Of a DNA stretch of 45,255 nucleotides, positions 30,618 to 41,100 are shown one piece after another. Source of the stretch: a virus. Made by a program: the position numbers and the translations under genes. Under the pieces are notes generated by a model. The model did no database searches. It was given only the letters and a program-made list of their open reading frames with translations, and was not told the DNA's origin. The DNA is taken from IMG/VR virus record IMGVR_UViG_3300007345_000009, positions 1-45,255 of that record; one strand, 5' to 3'. Each line of letters opens with the position of its first letter. The stretch's first letter is position 1.

Positions 30618-31039
30618 TGGCGTTTAATAAAACTGTTACTAATGTTAACGACTCTGTTTTGTCGCATTTCACTACAGCATGGAATAATTTAACTCCAATA
30701 ACTTATGATAATATTGATCATCAGATAAACTATACCGGAGATTGGATACGTATATCTAACAGAATTACTAATGTAGATGTAAGCGCGCTTGGTCAAGTGA
30801 ATTTTCGCCCGACAGGAGTAATATTTATGCAACTTTTTACAGTTGCTGGGAATTCTACTTCTAACAATAATGTGTATTTAGACAGACTATTTGATAGTAT
30901 GTCACAAGTTCAAATAGAAGATTATATAACGCTAAGACAAATTGAAATAAACGGATATAGTCAAGGTCAAGACACAAATGGAGTTTATTACCAGACAAAC
31001 TTAAGTACACAATTTTATTATGATGTATACAGAACTTAA
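30617..31039 (+). CDS. Tail terminator protein (gpU-like)
   Basis: A 140-aa protein of the tail-terminator type: VNDSVLSHFTTAWNNLTPI, DWIRISNR, a FRPTGVIFMQLFTVAGNST segment and LRQIEINGYSQG near the end. It caps the growing tail tube and joins it to the head. Its place between head closure and tail tube fits. Not identified by a strict motif but the order and pattern are good. Confidence 0.8.
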   Translation: MAFNKTVTNVNDSVLSHFTTAWNNLTPITYDNIDHQINYTGDWIRISNRITNVDVSALGQVNFRPTGVIFMQLFTVAGNSTSNNNVYLDRLFDSMSQVQIEDYITLRQIEINGYSQGQDTNGVYYQTNLSTQFYYDVYRT

Positions 31040-31060
31040 AAAAACTTAGGAGAAGTAAAA

Positions 31061-32578
31061 ATGCCAATTAATGCGGATACTAACAGAGTTGGGCTTTCAT
31101 ATGTCGAAGAAGCAACAGCAGGAATTACGCCAGCTAGTCCGATTTGGAAGCGATTCAGGGAGACTGGATCTTCAGATTTAAAATTTGAAAATACAACTGA
31201 TAAATCTAAAGAGATTGTACCAGATCGACAAGTAACTGATTTATTTTTAACAGGCGCTAGTTCTTCCGGTTCAGTAAATATAGAATTTTCGATTGATTCT
31301 TATGACGATTTACTTGAAGGAACTTTTTTTAATCGCTGGAACAGAACAATTGTGCGCAACGACTTATCAGCAACACTGCTGATAACAAACATAGAATTTG
31401 TCACATCTACAACAGGGAAGATTAAATTTGATTCTAGTGTTACAACTGCGCCATTTTTAACGAACGCCCTGGTAAGATTGGATGGTTTGGGTGAAGCTTT
31501 TAGCGGCGCTATTGTACAAATAACCGGGGGGACTTTCAGCAGCCCTGATTTTTTCCATGAATTCACAGTATTAAATGGCAAGACTGTCACAAATATTACA
31601 GCAACTAATATTACAAAAGCCCAAAGATGTGGTTATGTTTTTCAAGATGTTTTGCAAGCAACGGCTTCTCCGAATACGCTTACAAGCGCGACGACTGACA
31701 TGACCACTCTTGGTTTTAACATTGGAGAATTCATTAAAATAGGTAGTGTTTCAAATGTAGCTAATGATGGGTTTGACACCGCAGCGGATAATGGATATGC
31801 AAGAATATCTGCTATTGCTACTAATGTTCTCACATTAGATAAAGTGCCCACTGGTTGGGCAGCTGACACGAATGCAGGAAGTAAAAATATTGCATTGTTC
31901 TATGATGGATTTTTGAAAAACGGTGAATTAGAGCTTAGTTATAGTCTTGAAAGATCGTATCAAGATCATAATCCGGTAGATTATGAATATTTTCTCGGCA
32001 TGCGCATCGATGAGATGCAGTTGAATAATGATGATCGAGAAGTTAGCGCCGGTAGTTTTAATTTCATGGGGCTAGGTGCGAGTTTCACTAATGCGCGTGT
32101 TGCGGGTTCTACTGATGCAGATGCGTACAATTCAACACCGTTTAATACAGTAAACAACATTAATTACTTAGAACTCGATGGAGTTGATATCACGAAGACT
32201 ACAAGTTCTGGCGTGAACGTTGCAACTAAAATAGACTGTAGCTTTAAAAACAATCTTCGTGGGCAAACAGCTATCGGCAATTTGCCGTATGTTGGTGTTG
32301 GCGTTGGTCAATTCGATGCTAGTGGTTCAGTAGGCACATATTTCCAAAATGTTAACATTCTTAATTTATTAGCATCTAACGTTGATACGTCTTTACGTCT
32401 TGATATGCAGCTCGGTAACCGTAGATATATTTTTGATTTCCCTCGTATTAAAATTTCGAGTGGTTCGCCTGATGTTGCGGGGGTAAACGAAGATGTAACT
32501 GCTGATTATGGATATCAAGCTTTAAAAGATGCAGACAAAGGTTACACAACTGGACTATCTAAAATAAGCACATATTAA
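31061..32578 (+). CDS. Major tail tube protein (Phage_tube_2 type)
   Basis: A 505-aa protein starting with the tail-tube pattern NRVGLSYVEEATAGITPASP and FRETGSSDLKFENTTDKS. The central part includes NGELELSYSLERSYQDH and the C-terminus ends with a tube-like beta region. It is longer than most tail-tube proteins; extra beta segments (about residues 110-280) may project from the outside of the tail. Strong TTAGGAGAAG ribosome-binding site. It polymerises round the tape measure protein. Confidence 0.85.
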   Translation: MPINADTNRVGLSYVEEATAGITPASPIWKRFRETGSSDLKFENTTDKSKEIVPDRQVTDLFLTGASSSGSVNIEFSIDSYDDLLEGTFFNRWNRTIVRNDLSATLLITNIEFVTSTTGKIKFDSSVTTAPFLTNALVRLDGLGEAFSGAIVQITGGTFSSPDFFHEFTVLNGKTVTNITATNITKAQRCGYVFQDVLQATASPNTLTSATTDMTTLGFNIGEFIKIGSVSNVANDGFDTAADNGYARISAIATNVLTLDKVPTGWAADTNAGSKNIALFYDGFLKNGELELSYSLERSYQDHNPVDYEYFLGMRIDEMQLNNDDREVSAGSFNFMGLGASFTNARVAGSTDADAYNSTPFNTVNNINYLELDGVDITKTTSSGVNVATKIDCSFKNNLRGQTAIGNLPYVGVGVGQFDASGSVGTYFQNVNILNLLASNVDTSLRLDMQLGNRRYIFDFPRIKISSGSPDVAGVNEDVTADYGYQALKDADKGYTTGLSKISTY

Positions 32579-32608
32579 GCATAATCATAAATCGGAGAAG
32601 CAAAACAA

Positions 32609-33016
32609 ATGAAAACAAACTTAAGTAAGTTTTTTATAAACTCGTCTGACGAGAATATATTTGAGTATAAAGTGCATGGAGTTACTTTTAAATTAAAGCC
32701 GGCGAGCAGAGCAAATAAAGAATTTATCGAAGCTACAGCAAGACATTCTTTAATCTTAAATGATAAAGTCATGGAATATAAAGATGATGAACGTGAATTA
32801 GCTAAAATAAATTTCAATGACGATATGCATCGCGGTATTATCGTAGACAGTATACTTGTTGGATGGGAAGGCTTGCTTGATGAGAATGACAAGGAATTAC
32901 CTTTTACTAAAGAGAATGCTTTGAATCTTTTAAAAGAAATCCCTGACTTCATAAATGAACTAACCAATGCTGCTTCAGATAAAGATAATTTTTCGGTGAT
33001 CGATGAAAAAAAGTAG
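32609..33016 (+). CDS. Tail assembly chaperone, short form (G-type)
   Basis: A 135-aa protein of the pre-tape-measure chaperone type. It is helical, charged and placed between the tube gene and the tape measure. Its stop TAG 33014-33016 follows directly on the slippery A AAA AAG, so most ribosomes make this form and a minority shift to the long form. It keeps the tape measure soluble and recruits tube subunits. CGGAGAAG precedes the ATG. Confidence 0.85.
   Translation: MKTNLSKFFINSSDENIFEYKVHGVTFKLKPASRANKEFIEATARHSLILNDKVMEYKDDERELAKINFNDDMHRGIIVDSILVGWEGLLDENDKELPFTKENALNLLKEIPDFINELTNAASDKDNFSVIDEKK
33007..33013 (+). promoter_or_regulatory. -1 programmed frameshift site (A AAA AAG)
   Basis: The heptamer is in the correct phase (zero-frame codons GAA AAA AAG TAG) and is the efficient A AAA AAG type, followed at once by the zero-frame stop. 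The -1 frame then stays open for 116 codons, to TAA 33361-33363. Such a shift between G and G-T is usual in siphophage tail chaperones. Confidence 0.85.
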
Positions 33017-33363
33017 TTGACGCGGTCGCAATAGAATTTACTAACATATTAAATGAAAATAGAAATGAAAGGATAAAAACGCAATTAAAGTCGCGTGGTA
33101 TATCTTCAGAAAATATCATAGATAAATCAGAATTTGTTGACATAACATTTTCTACTTTCATTATTAATAGTTTTTATGATTTATTTCCGTCGGCTAATAT
33201 GAATGGGCGTATTTGCTGGAGTATAATTAAAGATTATTTCGAATTCTATGGAATTAGCGATTTTGATAAATTAAATCTTTACATCTCGTGTATTAGAAAG
33301 CTTGAAATAGTATATAATGAATATATGGCGAAGCAACAAAAAGGTAAAGCCAATGGTAACTAA
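33013..33363 (+). CDS. Frameshift extension of the tail assembly chaperone (T part of G-T)
   Basis: Read in the -1 frame from the slippery site, this adds 116 residues (beginning VVDAVAIEF) to the 135-aa product to give a fusion of about 251 aa. It has no start codon of its own near the beginning. It overlaps the next gene's start region, and that gene's ATG 33353 lies inside it. The sequence is helical and charged, as expected for the T domain that binds the tail tube. Confidence 0.8.
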   Translation, partial: VVDAVAIEFTNILNENRNERIKTQLKSRGISSENIIDKSEFVDITFSTFIINSFYDLFPSANMNGRICWSIIKDYFEFYGISDFDKLNLYISCIRKLEIVYNEYMAKQQKGKANGN

Positions 33364-33763
33364 AACCGTTACTTTTGAATCACTTCCGAAAGAATTGGAC
33401 TTACTGACTAAAAATTTAGAATCATCGTTTGATAATGCTATAAAAGATTATACAGTAACTTTAGTAAGTAGAATGTATGACATTAGCCCGGTTGATACCG
33501 GGCTTTATCGATCAAACCATAATGTTAGTTTGGATAAAAGGAGTCAAAATACATACTCAATAACATCTAAAGATACCGTAGTTGGTGACGCTGCATCAAA
33601 AGTCAATGAGTTTAATAGCTTAAGAAATGAATTTGTGTACATTCAAAATAATTTAGATTATGCGGAAAAACTAGAAAATGGTGGATCCAACCAAGCCCCA
33701 GCGGGTATATATGGTCAAGCCATAAGCGGTGGTAAATTCAATTTTAAAATGAAAGGCGGATAA
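33353..33763 (+). CDS. Tail completion protein (HK97 gp10-like)
   Basis: A 136-aa protein containing MYDISPVDTGLYRSNHNVS and NNLDYAEKLENGGSNQAPAG, the core pattern of the HK97 gp10 / tail-completion family. I chose ATG 33353, 12 codons after the longest frame's start, because AAGGT precedes it by eight bases. Its position, after the frameshifted chaperone and before the tape measure, is later than in HK97. It overlaps the chaperone extension by 11 bp. Confidence 0.8.
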   Translation: MVTKTVTFESLPKELDLLTKNLESSFDNAIKDYTVTLVSRMYDISPVDTGLYRSNHNVSLDKRSQNTYSITSKDTVVGDAASKVNEFNSLRNEFVYIQNNLDYAEKLENGGSNQAPAGIYGQAISGGKFNFKMKGG

Positions 33764-33764
33764 T

Positions 33765-35663
33765 ATGGCTACAAGTTACAGTGTTTTTGTAAAGCTTCAA
33801 GCAGACGGTGCAGAAAAAACCGCCAGCAGCATAAATAAAGTTGGAACTTCTTCTAAAAAAGCTGCAACATCCACCGACATTTTAACTAGATCACTAGGAC
33901 TTTTAACAGGAGCTTTATCAGTAGGGGCAATTGTATCCTTTAATGATGCGTGGATAAGTTACACTAATATATTGAAGTCCGCTGGTGTTGCAACTGAGGA
34001 CTTAGCTGCTACTCAAGAAAAGTTATTCAAACAGTCTCAGCAGCTAGGGATTGGGATAAAAGAAACGGCTGAAATATATAGAGCTATTAAAGTTAATACC
34101 GAAGAATTGGGGATTTCCGAAAAAGAAACTACTGATTTAACTAGAGCATTAAGTGAAGCTATTTTGCAGTCTGGTGCTTCAGCTCAACAGATACAAGGAG
34201 GTATAATTCAATTAGCTCAAGTTTTTGAAAAAGGAAAACTACAAGCACAAGAATTTAATAGTATACTGACTGACTTTCCCCAACTCGGGACAAAATTAAG
34301 ACAAGCATATTTACAAGCATCAGGGGGGTCAGAGACTTTAAGAGAAGCTGTCAACAAAGGCTCTGTTGATATTAATACTTTTATTGATTTAGTGAAGACT
34401 GCGACACAGCCCCTAGATGATATGCAAAAGTCTTTGCAAAAAACGTCTAAAATGGGCTTCACCGAAGTTATCAACTCGATGGAAAAATTTGTAGGTAAAG
34501 CTGCTGAAGTGACAAAAATAAATGAAGGTCTAGTCGCTTCTTTTAATTTTTTATCTAACAGCATTGATTCCTTCTCAAATAACTTCACTAAGGATGCAAA
34601 AGATTTTCAAACAGGGATGGCGAACGGGGAAAAAAATGTTAATAAGTTCATTGATAGTTTTAAATCTCTTAATAATGTTAGATTCGATAATGACTTATCG
34701 AAAGTAACTGGCATTCAAGCGAATACTGTAGACCCGAAAGTTATTGATAGTTGGAAAAAAGCAGCGGACGCCAAAAAACTATTAGATGATACTTTACAAA
34801 CTGGTGCATCAAATGCAGTAGACCCGAAAGTTATCGAAAGTTGGGAAACATTATCAAAGGCTATCGAAGATGTGGCAAAAGCCAAACAAAAAGTATCTTT
34901 TGAAAATCAGGCTAAGCAATTCGGTAAACAAATGCGAAGCGTTGATTTTTCCCAGCAAGTATCCGTCGGTGATACTATTTTTGGGGGTAATATTCAATCC
35001 GATTTATCTAAATATAATGCGTTAGTTAAAGAAGCTCAGGAAGAGATAACTAAAACGGGTCAAGTATCTTCAAAAACTATGGCACAACTTAAAGTCACTG
35101 ATGGTGATCTAAGATCGTGGAATAGTTTAAAAGATATTGTAGATAGTACAGCGAATTCCATAGCTAGTAACTTCGGCTCCGCCGTTGCTAGCATTGTAAC
35201 GGGTTCAAAGAGTGCGTCTGAAGCTTTCAAAGATATGGCGAATTCAATCATAAGTGATCTAATTAGAATTAGTATTGAAAAAGCGACATTAAGTTTATTC
35301 GGTAGCTTAGCGGGATCTTTCTTCGGAGGGGGAAGCGCATCTTCAGGAGGAAGTATATCGCCAGGCAGTATAAGTGGTGGAGTGAATGCGGCAACACCAT
35401 CTTTTCAAGCTTCATCTTTTGCAGCACCGTCCCCAAATTCACCTGCGAATTTATCATCTTTTAATACGCAGCCCCAAGCGATGAACGTAGTTGTTAATAC
35501 TAGCGTTACTAATAATAACCAGGGTTTATCTGGTAATTCAGATCAGCAAGACTCTCAATTAAAAGCAAATCAAAATGCTAAGTTAATTTCTAACATGGTC
35601 GCAGCTTCAGTGCAACAAGAGTTGAAAAAACAACAAAGAGTTGGTGGTATTCTTTACCGATAA
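33765..35663 (+). CDS. Tape measure protein
   Basis: A 632-aa protein. The N-terminal part has the tape-measure domain (GLLTGALSVGAIVSFNDAWI, YRAIKVNTEELGIS, GASAQQIQGGIIQLAQVFEKG, LTDFPQLGTKLRQAYLQ). The C-terminal part has the lambda-type end (SIASNFGSAVASIVTGSKSA then SIEKATLSLFGSLAG) and a Ser/Asn/Pro tail. Its length sets the tail length; by the usual 0.15 nm per residue it suggests a tail near 95 nm. It holds an internal 30-residue repeat (DPKVIDSW/DPKVIESW). Confidence 0.92.
   Translation: MATSYSVFVKLQADGAEKTASSINKVGTSSKKAATSTDILTRSLGLLTGALSVGAIVSFNDAWISYTNILKSAGVATEDLAATQEKLFKQSQQLGIGIKETAEIYRAIKVNTEELGISEKETTDLTRALSEAILQSGASAQQIQGGIIQLAQVFEKGKLQAQEFNSILTDFPQLGTKLRQAYLQASGGSETLREAVNKGSVDINTFIDLVKTATQPLDDMQKSLQKTSKMGFTEVINSMEKFVGKAAEVTKINEGLVASFNFLSNSIDSFSNNFTKDAKDFQTGMANGEKNVNKFIDSFKSLNNVRFDNDLSKVTGIQANTVDPKVIDSWKKAADAKKLLDDTLQTGASNAVDPKVIESWETLSKAIEDVAKAKQKVSFENQAKQFGKQMRSVDFSQQVSVGDTIFGGNIQSDLSKYNALVKEAQEEITKTGQVSSKTMAQLKVTDGDLRSWNSLKDIVDSTANSIASNFGSAVASIVTGSKSASEAFKDMANSIISDLIRISIEKATLSLFGSLAGSFFGGGSASSGGSISPGSISGGVNAATPSFQASSFAAPSPNSPANLSSFNTQPQAMNVVVNTSVTNNNQGLSGNSDQQDSQLKANQNAKLISNMVAASVQQELKKQQRVGGILYR
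34728..34844 (+). repeat. Internal 90-bp repeat in the tape measure gene
   Basis: GTAGACCCGAAAGTTAT occurs at 34728 and again at 34818, exactly 90 bp apart, with the following bases also similar. The encoded VDPKVI(D/E)SW recurs at 30 residues. A duplication here would lengthen the tail in small steps. Confidence 0.7.
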
Positions 35664-35719
35664 AATTTACTTTTCTCTAATATTAGTCTACACTTAGTAA
35701 TCAAGCGCGGAGAAGTAAA

Positions 35720-36070
35720 ATGGCTGATTTTCCAACAAACATTGCAATCCCTAGTTCTATTGATTATAGCGATACCTACCGTACATTGACTGCAAAATTT
35801 GGGGATGGCTACGAGCAATTTAGCCCGGATGGCATTAATACAAAAGAAACCACATATACTTTAAAGTGGACTATATTAAGTCTGTCTGACTATAATACTT
35901 TAGTGGCTTACTTAGATACTCAGACACCATCAGTTGCTTTCAATTGGACCGACCCTAATACTCAGACAGTTAAAGTTGTAAGATTTTTACAAGATAGTTT
36001 TTCGGCGTCTAGAGACCCGAATATATGGGTTAATGTCTCCATCAAATTTAAATCAGCGTATGGATACTAG
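35720..36070 (+). CDS. Minor tail protein M-like
   Basis: A 116-aa protein of the lambda gpM family: TAKFGDGYEQFSPDGINTKE near the start and a regular beta pattern ending IWVNVSIKFKSAYGY. It sits at the tail tip beside the next protein. It has a strong GCGGAGAAG site. Order M-L-K-I-J is kept from here. Confidence 0.9.
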   Translation: MADFPTNIAIPSSIDYSDTYRTLTAKFGDGYEQFSPDGINTKETTYTLKWTILSLSDYNTLVAYLDTQTPSVAFNWTDPNTQTVKVVRFLQDSFSASRDPNIWVNVSIKFKSAYGY

Positions 36071-36072
36071 AA

Positions 36073-36795
36073 ATGGCTAATACAGATTTCGCGCAACTAC
36101 AAACAGATTCACTTGTCACTTTATACGAGATAGATTTGAGTACGATTGCAGTAGATCCTAAGCCTACTACCATTTTGTATTTGACGAATCAATTGGATAC
36201 GGATAGAAGTGAACTTCAATATAACGGCAATACTTATACAGCTACCCCACTCGATAGTGAAGGCTATGAGATGAATTCCAGCGGTAGTATGCCCCGACCA
36301 ACAATAACTGTTAGCAATGTAAATACCGCATTTAATACTTTATTAGCGGCTTTTAATAGCTTCATCGGGGCGACCCTTACTAGATATGTAGTGTTTTATA
36401 AATATCTAGACGGCAAAGAACTGGGGGGACAAGGACTATTTAAGACTAAAAACGCTGGCTGGATTTTAAATCGAAAAACAAATCATAATAAGAATTTTAT
36501 AAAATGGGAATTAAAAAACCCATTAGACCTAGAAAATGTCTTAGTCCCAAGAGGGCAATTTACAACAAAATGCAGCCATATTTATAGAAGATTCAATCAA
36601 GCAACAGGGACTTTTATTTACGGTACGTGCCCGTATACAAACGAAACTTTTAATTTTGATGAATTTGGGAACCCTACAAGCCCGAATAACGATGCGTGCG
36701 GAAAAAGATTAAGCGATTGTACTAAAAGATTTCATGCTGTAGACCCAACAACAGACATTCCGATTCAAGCATTCCCATTAATACCGAAGTACTAA
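36073..36795 (+). CDS. Minor tail protein L-like, Fe-S type
   Basis: A 240-aa protein of the lambda gpL family. The N-terminal part is FAQLQTDSLVTLYEIDLS and SSGSMPRPTITVSNV. The C-terminal domain has Cys167, Cys186, Cys209 and Cys216, which correspond to the four Cys that hold an iron-sulfur cluster in lambda gpL. It is part of the tail-tip assembly, next to M and K. Confidence 0.9.
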   Translation: MANTDFAQLQTDSLVTLYEIDLSTIAVDPKPTTILYLTNQLDTDRSELQYNGNTYTATPLDSEGYEMNSSGSMPRPTITVSNVNTAFNTLLAAFNSFIGATLTRYVVFYKYLDGKELGGQGLFKTKNAGWILNRKTNHNKNFIKWELKNPLDLENVLVPRGQFTTKCSHIYRRFNQATGTFIYGTCPYTNETFNFDEFGNPTSPNNDACGKRLSDCTKRFHAVDPTTDIPIQAFPLIPKY

Positions 36796-36798
36796 ATT

Positions 36799-37566
36799 AT
36801 GAATTTGAAAGAAGTAGAAAAGATCGCCCAAGAGTATGCTAAAGAGCAAGTACCAAAAGAATCTTGTGGCTTAATTATAACGTCTGAAGACGGTTATGAC
36901 TTTATTAAATGTGAAAATATCCACGAAGAACCTGAAAAGCATTTCAAAATAGATAGCTCAATTATGTTGAAATATTCTAAAGTTATTTATTCAATCTTTC
37001 ACAGCCACATAGAATCAAATACCCCAGCAGTATCATTAGCAGATATTAAATTATGTGAGTCTTGGGATTGCATCGGGAGCATTGTTTTTTTATCTGAGAG
37101 AGATAATAAACTATGTTCAGATTTAGTATTTTATGGCGATAAAGTAATATACAATAATTTAATCGGTAGACCTTTTTATTATAATGTTTTTGACTGCTTC
37201 ACTTTAATTAAAGATTACTACTATACTAAACTAAATATAAGTTTAGACTATGTCTATAGCGATTACGGCTGGTGGGGAGAAACAGAACATAAAGACAGTT
37301 TATATCTAAGTGAGTATACACGTCTTGGATTAGAAGAAATAGATATTAGGCAAGATTTAAAAATCGGGGATATATTAGTTATGAAGCTTGGACGAAGCAA
37401 ATGTTTGAATCATGGGGCTATTTATGTTGGGAATAATAAAATAATTCATCACCTGGAAGGTAAGCTATCTTGCTCAGAAGCTTTTGGAAAGTATGCAGAT
37501 AGAATACAAAGGGGTTTAAGATACATCGACAGTGATATAGTCAAAAAACAAAAGGTTATTTTCTGA
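36799..37566 (+). CDS. Tail tip peptidase K-like (JAMM plus NlpC/P60)
   Basis: A 255-aa two-domain protein. The JAMM/MPN half has Glu21, His68-x-His70, Ser79 and Asp82. The NlpC/P60 half has catalytic Cys133 (VFDCFTLIKDY) and His205 (LNHGAIYVG), with a further His at 217-218. This is the lambda gpK arrangement; it may cleave peptidoglycan cross-links at infection or process tail proteins. It ends with TGA overlapping the next ATG. Confidence 0.92.
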   Translation: MNLKEVEKIAQEYAKEQVPKESCGLIITSEDGYDFIKCENIHEEPEKHFKIDSSIMLKYSKVIYSIFHSHIESNTPAVSLADIKLCESWDCIGSIVFLSERDNKLCSDLVFYGDKVIYNNLIGRPFYYNVFDCFTLIKDYYYTKLNISLDYVYSDYGWWGETEHKDSLYLSEYTRLGLEEIDIRQDLKIGDILVMKLGRSKCLNHGAIYVGNNKIIHHLEGKLSCSEAFGKYADRIQRGLRYIDSDIVKKQKVIF

Positions 37567-38138
37567 TGTTATCTAAAATCAGGTTGCATGGAATTCTAGC
37601 TTCTAAATATGGGGAAGAACATAATTATTTAGTAGATTCCGTAGCAGAAGCATTTACAGCATTAAACTCCAATTGCAAGGGCTTTAGTAGAATCTTAAGA
37701 AAATATGATTTTCAAATTATAGCTGATGGGCATGAAATAGATATCGGAGATATAACCGCGGAAGGTTTTAAATTTAAAGTTTTAGATATTATACCGTTAA
37801 CGGAGGGGGATAAAAATGATAATAGTGCTATCAAATATGTAGTCGGTGGTTTAGAGATTGCAGTAGGCGTAGTATTAGATATATATAGTTACGGTTCGGC
37901 AGGAAATCCGCTGATTTTAGCGGGGGTATCAACAATCGCAGGGACGATTATAAATAATTTAAATGGTATAAGCCCTCAACAGTACGACCAAAGTGGCGAC
38001 GCCGCGACCAGTAACATATTTGATGGCTCTAGAAATGTAAGTAAAGAGGGTGTCGCTATCCCCGTGATCTACGGCGAAATGATAGTGGGTTCTTTAGTTG
38101 CAAGTGCGATAATAGCAGTGGATGGACAAAACATATGA
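37566..38138 (+). CDS. Tail assembly protein I-like
   Basis: A 190-aa protein of the lambda gpI family: MLSKIRLHGILASKYG at the start, VDSVAEAFTALNSNCKGF, and a Gly/Ala-rich hydrophobic segment followed by GVAIPVIYGEMIVGSLVASA. It helps to assemble the tail-tip complex with J and is not in the mature tail in lambda. Its TGA overlaps the ATG of the J-like gene (ATGA). Confidence 0.9.
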   Translation: MLSKIRLHGILASKYGEEHNYLVDSVAEAFTALNSNCKGFSRILRKYDFQIIADGHEIDIGDITAEGFKFKVLDIIPLTEGDKNDNSAIKYVVGGLEIAVGVVLDIYSYGSAGNPLILAGVSTIAGTIINNLNGISPQQYDQSGDAATSNIFDGSRNVSKEGVAIPVIYGEMIVGSLVASAIIAVDGQNI

Positions 38139-41100
38139 GTAAAGAAAGAGTTCACACACAAATACCGCAAAATTTACAGAGTAATTCTCAGACCTACGGC
38201 AATGTGGACCATAAAGTTGTAGTGTCAGATTATACCCCTGATGATTCTCCAAAACAAAATATTTTATTTACTACTGGACTTGGAAAAGGTGGCGGAGGAG
38301 ATGACCCAGGCGGAAGAATAAACGGCACAGTTATGACTGTGGATACTTATGCAAAGTTTGTAGATATCGTCAGCGAAGGTGAGATAGAAGGACCAGTAAA
38401 CGGCTACAATTCAGTTTTATTAAATGGCACACCTCTAACAGATAGTAATGGTAATTTAAATTTTTCAGGGGTTCAAGTATATCCGTTTTACGGTACACCT
38501 GACCAAAAATTCCCGCCGATGTTCCAGAAATCTGGGGTCACATATTTAGTTAATGCAGAAATTAAAAAAACCCAAAGCTATACATTCACAATAAGTGACA
38601 GCTCTATAACATCGGTTAACGTTATTATAAAAACCCCACTTTTAAGCTCTACAGATGATAAGGGTAATGTCAATGGTACTTCTGTAGCTTTTACTATTTC
38701 GGTTAACGGGCAAACAAAAGTTAGCCAATCAATTTCTGGGATTGCTTTAAGTCCGTTCGAGAAAGGATTTATTGTTAATTTAAGAGATTTCACAGGTGAC
38801 AAAACCATTGTTGTAAGTAGAATCACGGGGGATTCAACTGACCCGAAGCTTCAGAATAAAACTTTTGTGAATTCCTACACAACTATAATTGACTATACCC
38901 TTAATTATGCGAACCGCGCTGGTTGTGCTTTAACTTTTGAAGCTGCACAATTCGGTACTCAGTTGCCAGATCGATCTTATCACGTGAAAGGTAGAAATAC
39001 TATTAATATCCCTGAAAATTACGACCCAATAAAACGTACTTACACAGGGGCATGGAACGGGGTGTTTAAACAAGCATATACGAATAATCCTGTTTGGTGT
39101 TTATATGATATCTTAACTAATAAACGTTACGGCGCGGGAGATTACATTGATGCTTCCAAATTCAATAAATTTCAACTTTATGATTTAGCTGTATACTGTG
39201 ATGAGCAAGTCCCAGGACTTGATGGAAACCTTGAACCTAGATTTACTTTCAATGCTATTATAACAGACCGTGAGCAAGTATTATCACTAATATTGAAGAT
39301 GCAAGCTAGTTTCTTTTCGATGATATTTTATACAACAGGTATTATTTCCATTGCTCAAGATAAAGATGCAGACCCTGTCGCGCTTGTAACTAATGCTAAT
39401 GTCATCGACGGATATTTCGATTACTCTTCAAGTGAGTATGATAAGCAAACTAATACTGTTGTTGTGAGTTATAACGATTCTAGTAATAGTAATAAAGTGA
39501 CTACTGAGACAGTGTACAATAATAGATTATTAGAATTAAGTGGGCGAGAAGTTAAAAAAGAGATATATGCACTTGGATGTACTAGCAGATCTGAGGCTAA
39601 TCGCCGGGGGAAATATATATTATTGAGTGATGCTTTAAACGCAGAAAGTGTTTCATATACTGCTGGGCTTGATCACGCGCAAGTTGTTATCGGAGACGTT
39701 GTTGAGATACATGACAATTTTTTGGAGAATACTCACGCTGCCGGAAGATTGATATCTATGAAAGATACTACTATAGTTCTAGATAGATCGGTCACTTTCA
39801 TTTCTGGGATTGCGTATAAAATTAAAATAATTGATCAATCCGGAGATCTTGAAGAGCTTGATATTTCTCCTGCGGTTATAGGTAACGTATCTACCATAAC
39901 TGTAGTAGATAATAAAGGATTTACTTCTAGTGCTTATGCAATATTTGCCATTTCTATAGTTAGCGACACTACAAAAAAAGGGTCATTATATAGAATAATT
40001 AGTATAAAAGAAAATGATGATAATAAATATGATATTCTGGCGAATAAATATGATCCAAATAAATATAACGAGTTGTATAGTCCTTCGCCAATTGATGATG
40101 TTCCCGAAAATAATTTAACAGCTTTAAAAGCTCCGCCATACTTAACAAAAAGTGCACAGAGTTTATATAAAGATGGAAAAACTATTTTTAACCAAGTGAC
40201 TTTTTCATGGCAAAAAGTGTCAGGGGCGTCACATTATGAATATCAGTATAGAATAGATTCTGGTCAATTTACTCAAATGACAAGAACTACTGAAAGTCAA
40301 TTTCAAGTTTTAGATAAAAGTGGGGTATATGAAGTAAAAGTCAGGTCCGCGGATTTGCTCAATAGAAATTCTTCTTTTATAAGCTTGACTTTGCGAATAG
40401 ATCCGAATCAAGTCATACCTGAGAATGTCGAGAATTTCACAGTTCATCGTTCGGGTAGCAGCCTACAATTTTCTTGGGATAACGTCCCGTTAGCTGAAAA
40501 TGGGCTTATAGAATATTATGAGGTTCGTTCTGGCACAGTATGGGAGCAGGCAGTTAGAATTTTTAGGACAGGAACAAATTCACATACTTATACACTAAAC
40601 ACAGGCGGTACTTTTTTAATAAAAGCTTTTACAGTTGCCGGAGTCCCCAGTGCTGTGGCTGCGAGCACTATAGCAATCCCCGGAGATAGTAATTTATATA
40701 TAACTGACGATTACGCTGCGACTGGATTCCCGCACGCAACTGGCGCACAATTAATAAATTTCGTTGTTGATACTTCTACAACGCCTGATAGACTCCAACT
40801 TATTGAGCAGAGCTACGGGGCGTGGGAAGATTCAACTGATTTATGGTCGACGTATACAAAAAAATGGGCAGACCAAGTCATCATAGGATTGATCGGTGTT
40901 TATGAAACTGATGTAAAAGATATCGGAGCAATCGAAGATGTATTCATAAAAGCGGATGTAGGTAAATTAGTTACTCCAGTTGATTTGTACGCTCCTGATT
41001 TCGATACTTTGTATGCTACTGATTTAGATAACGGTTGGTATGCTCCAGGAAAAGAAGATGCAGGGATAGTTTCATTGTCCATGCGATATTCTGACGATAA

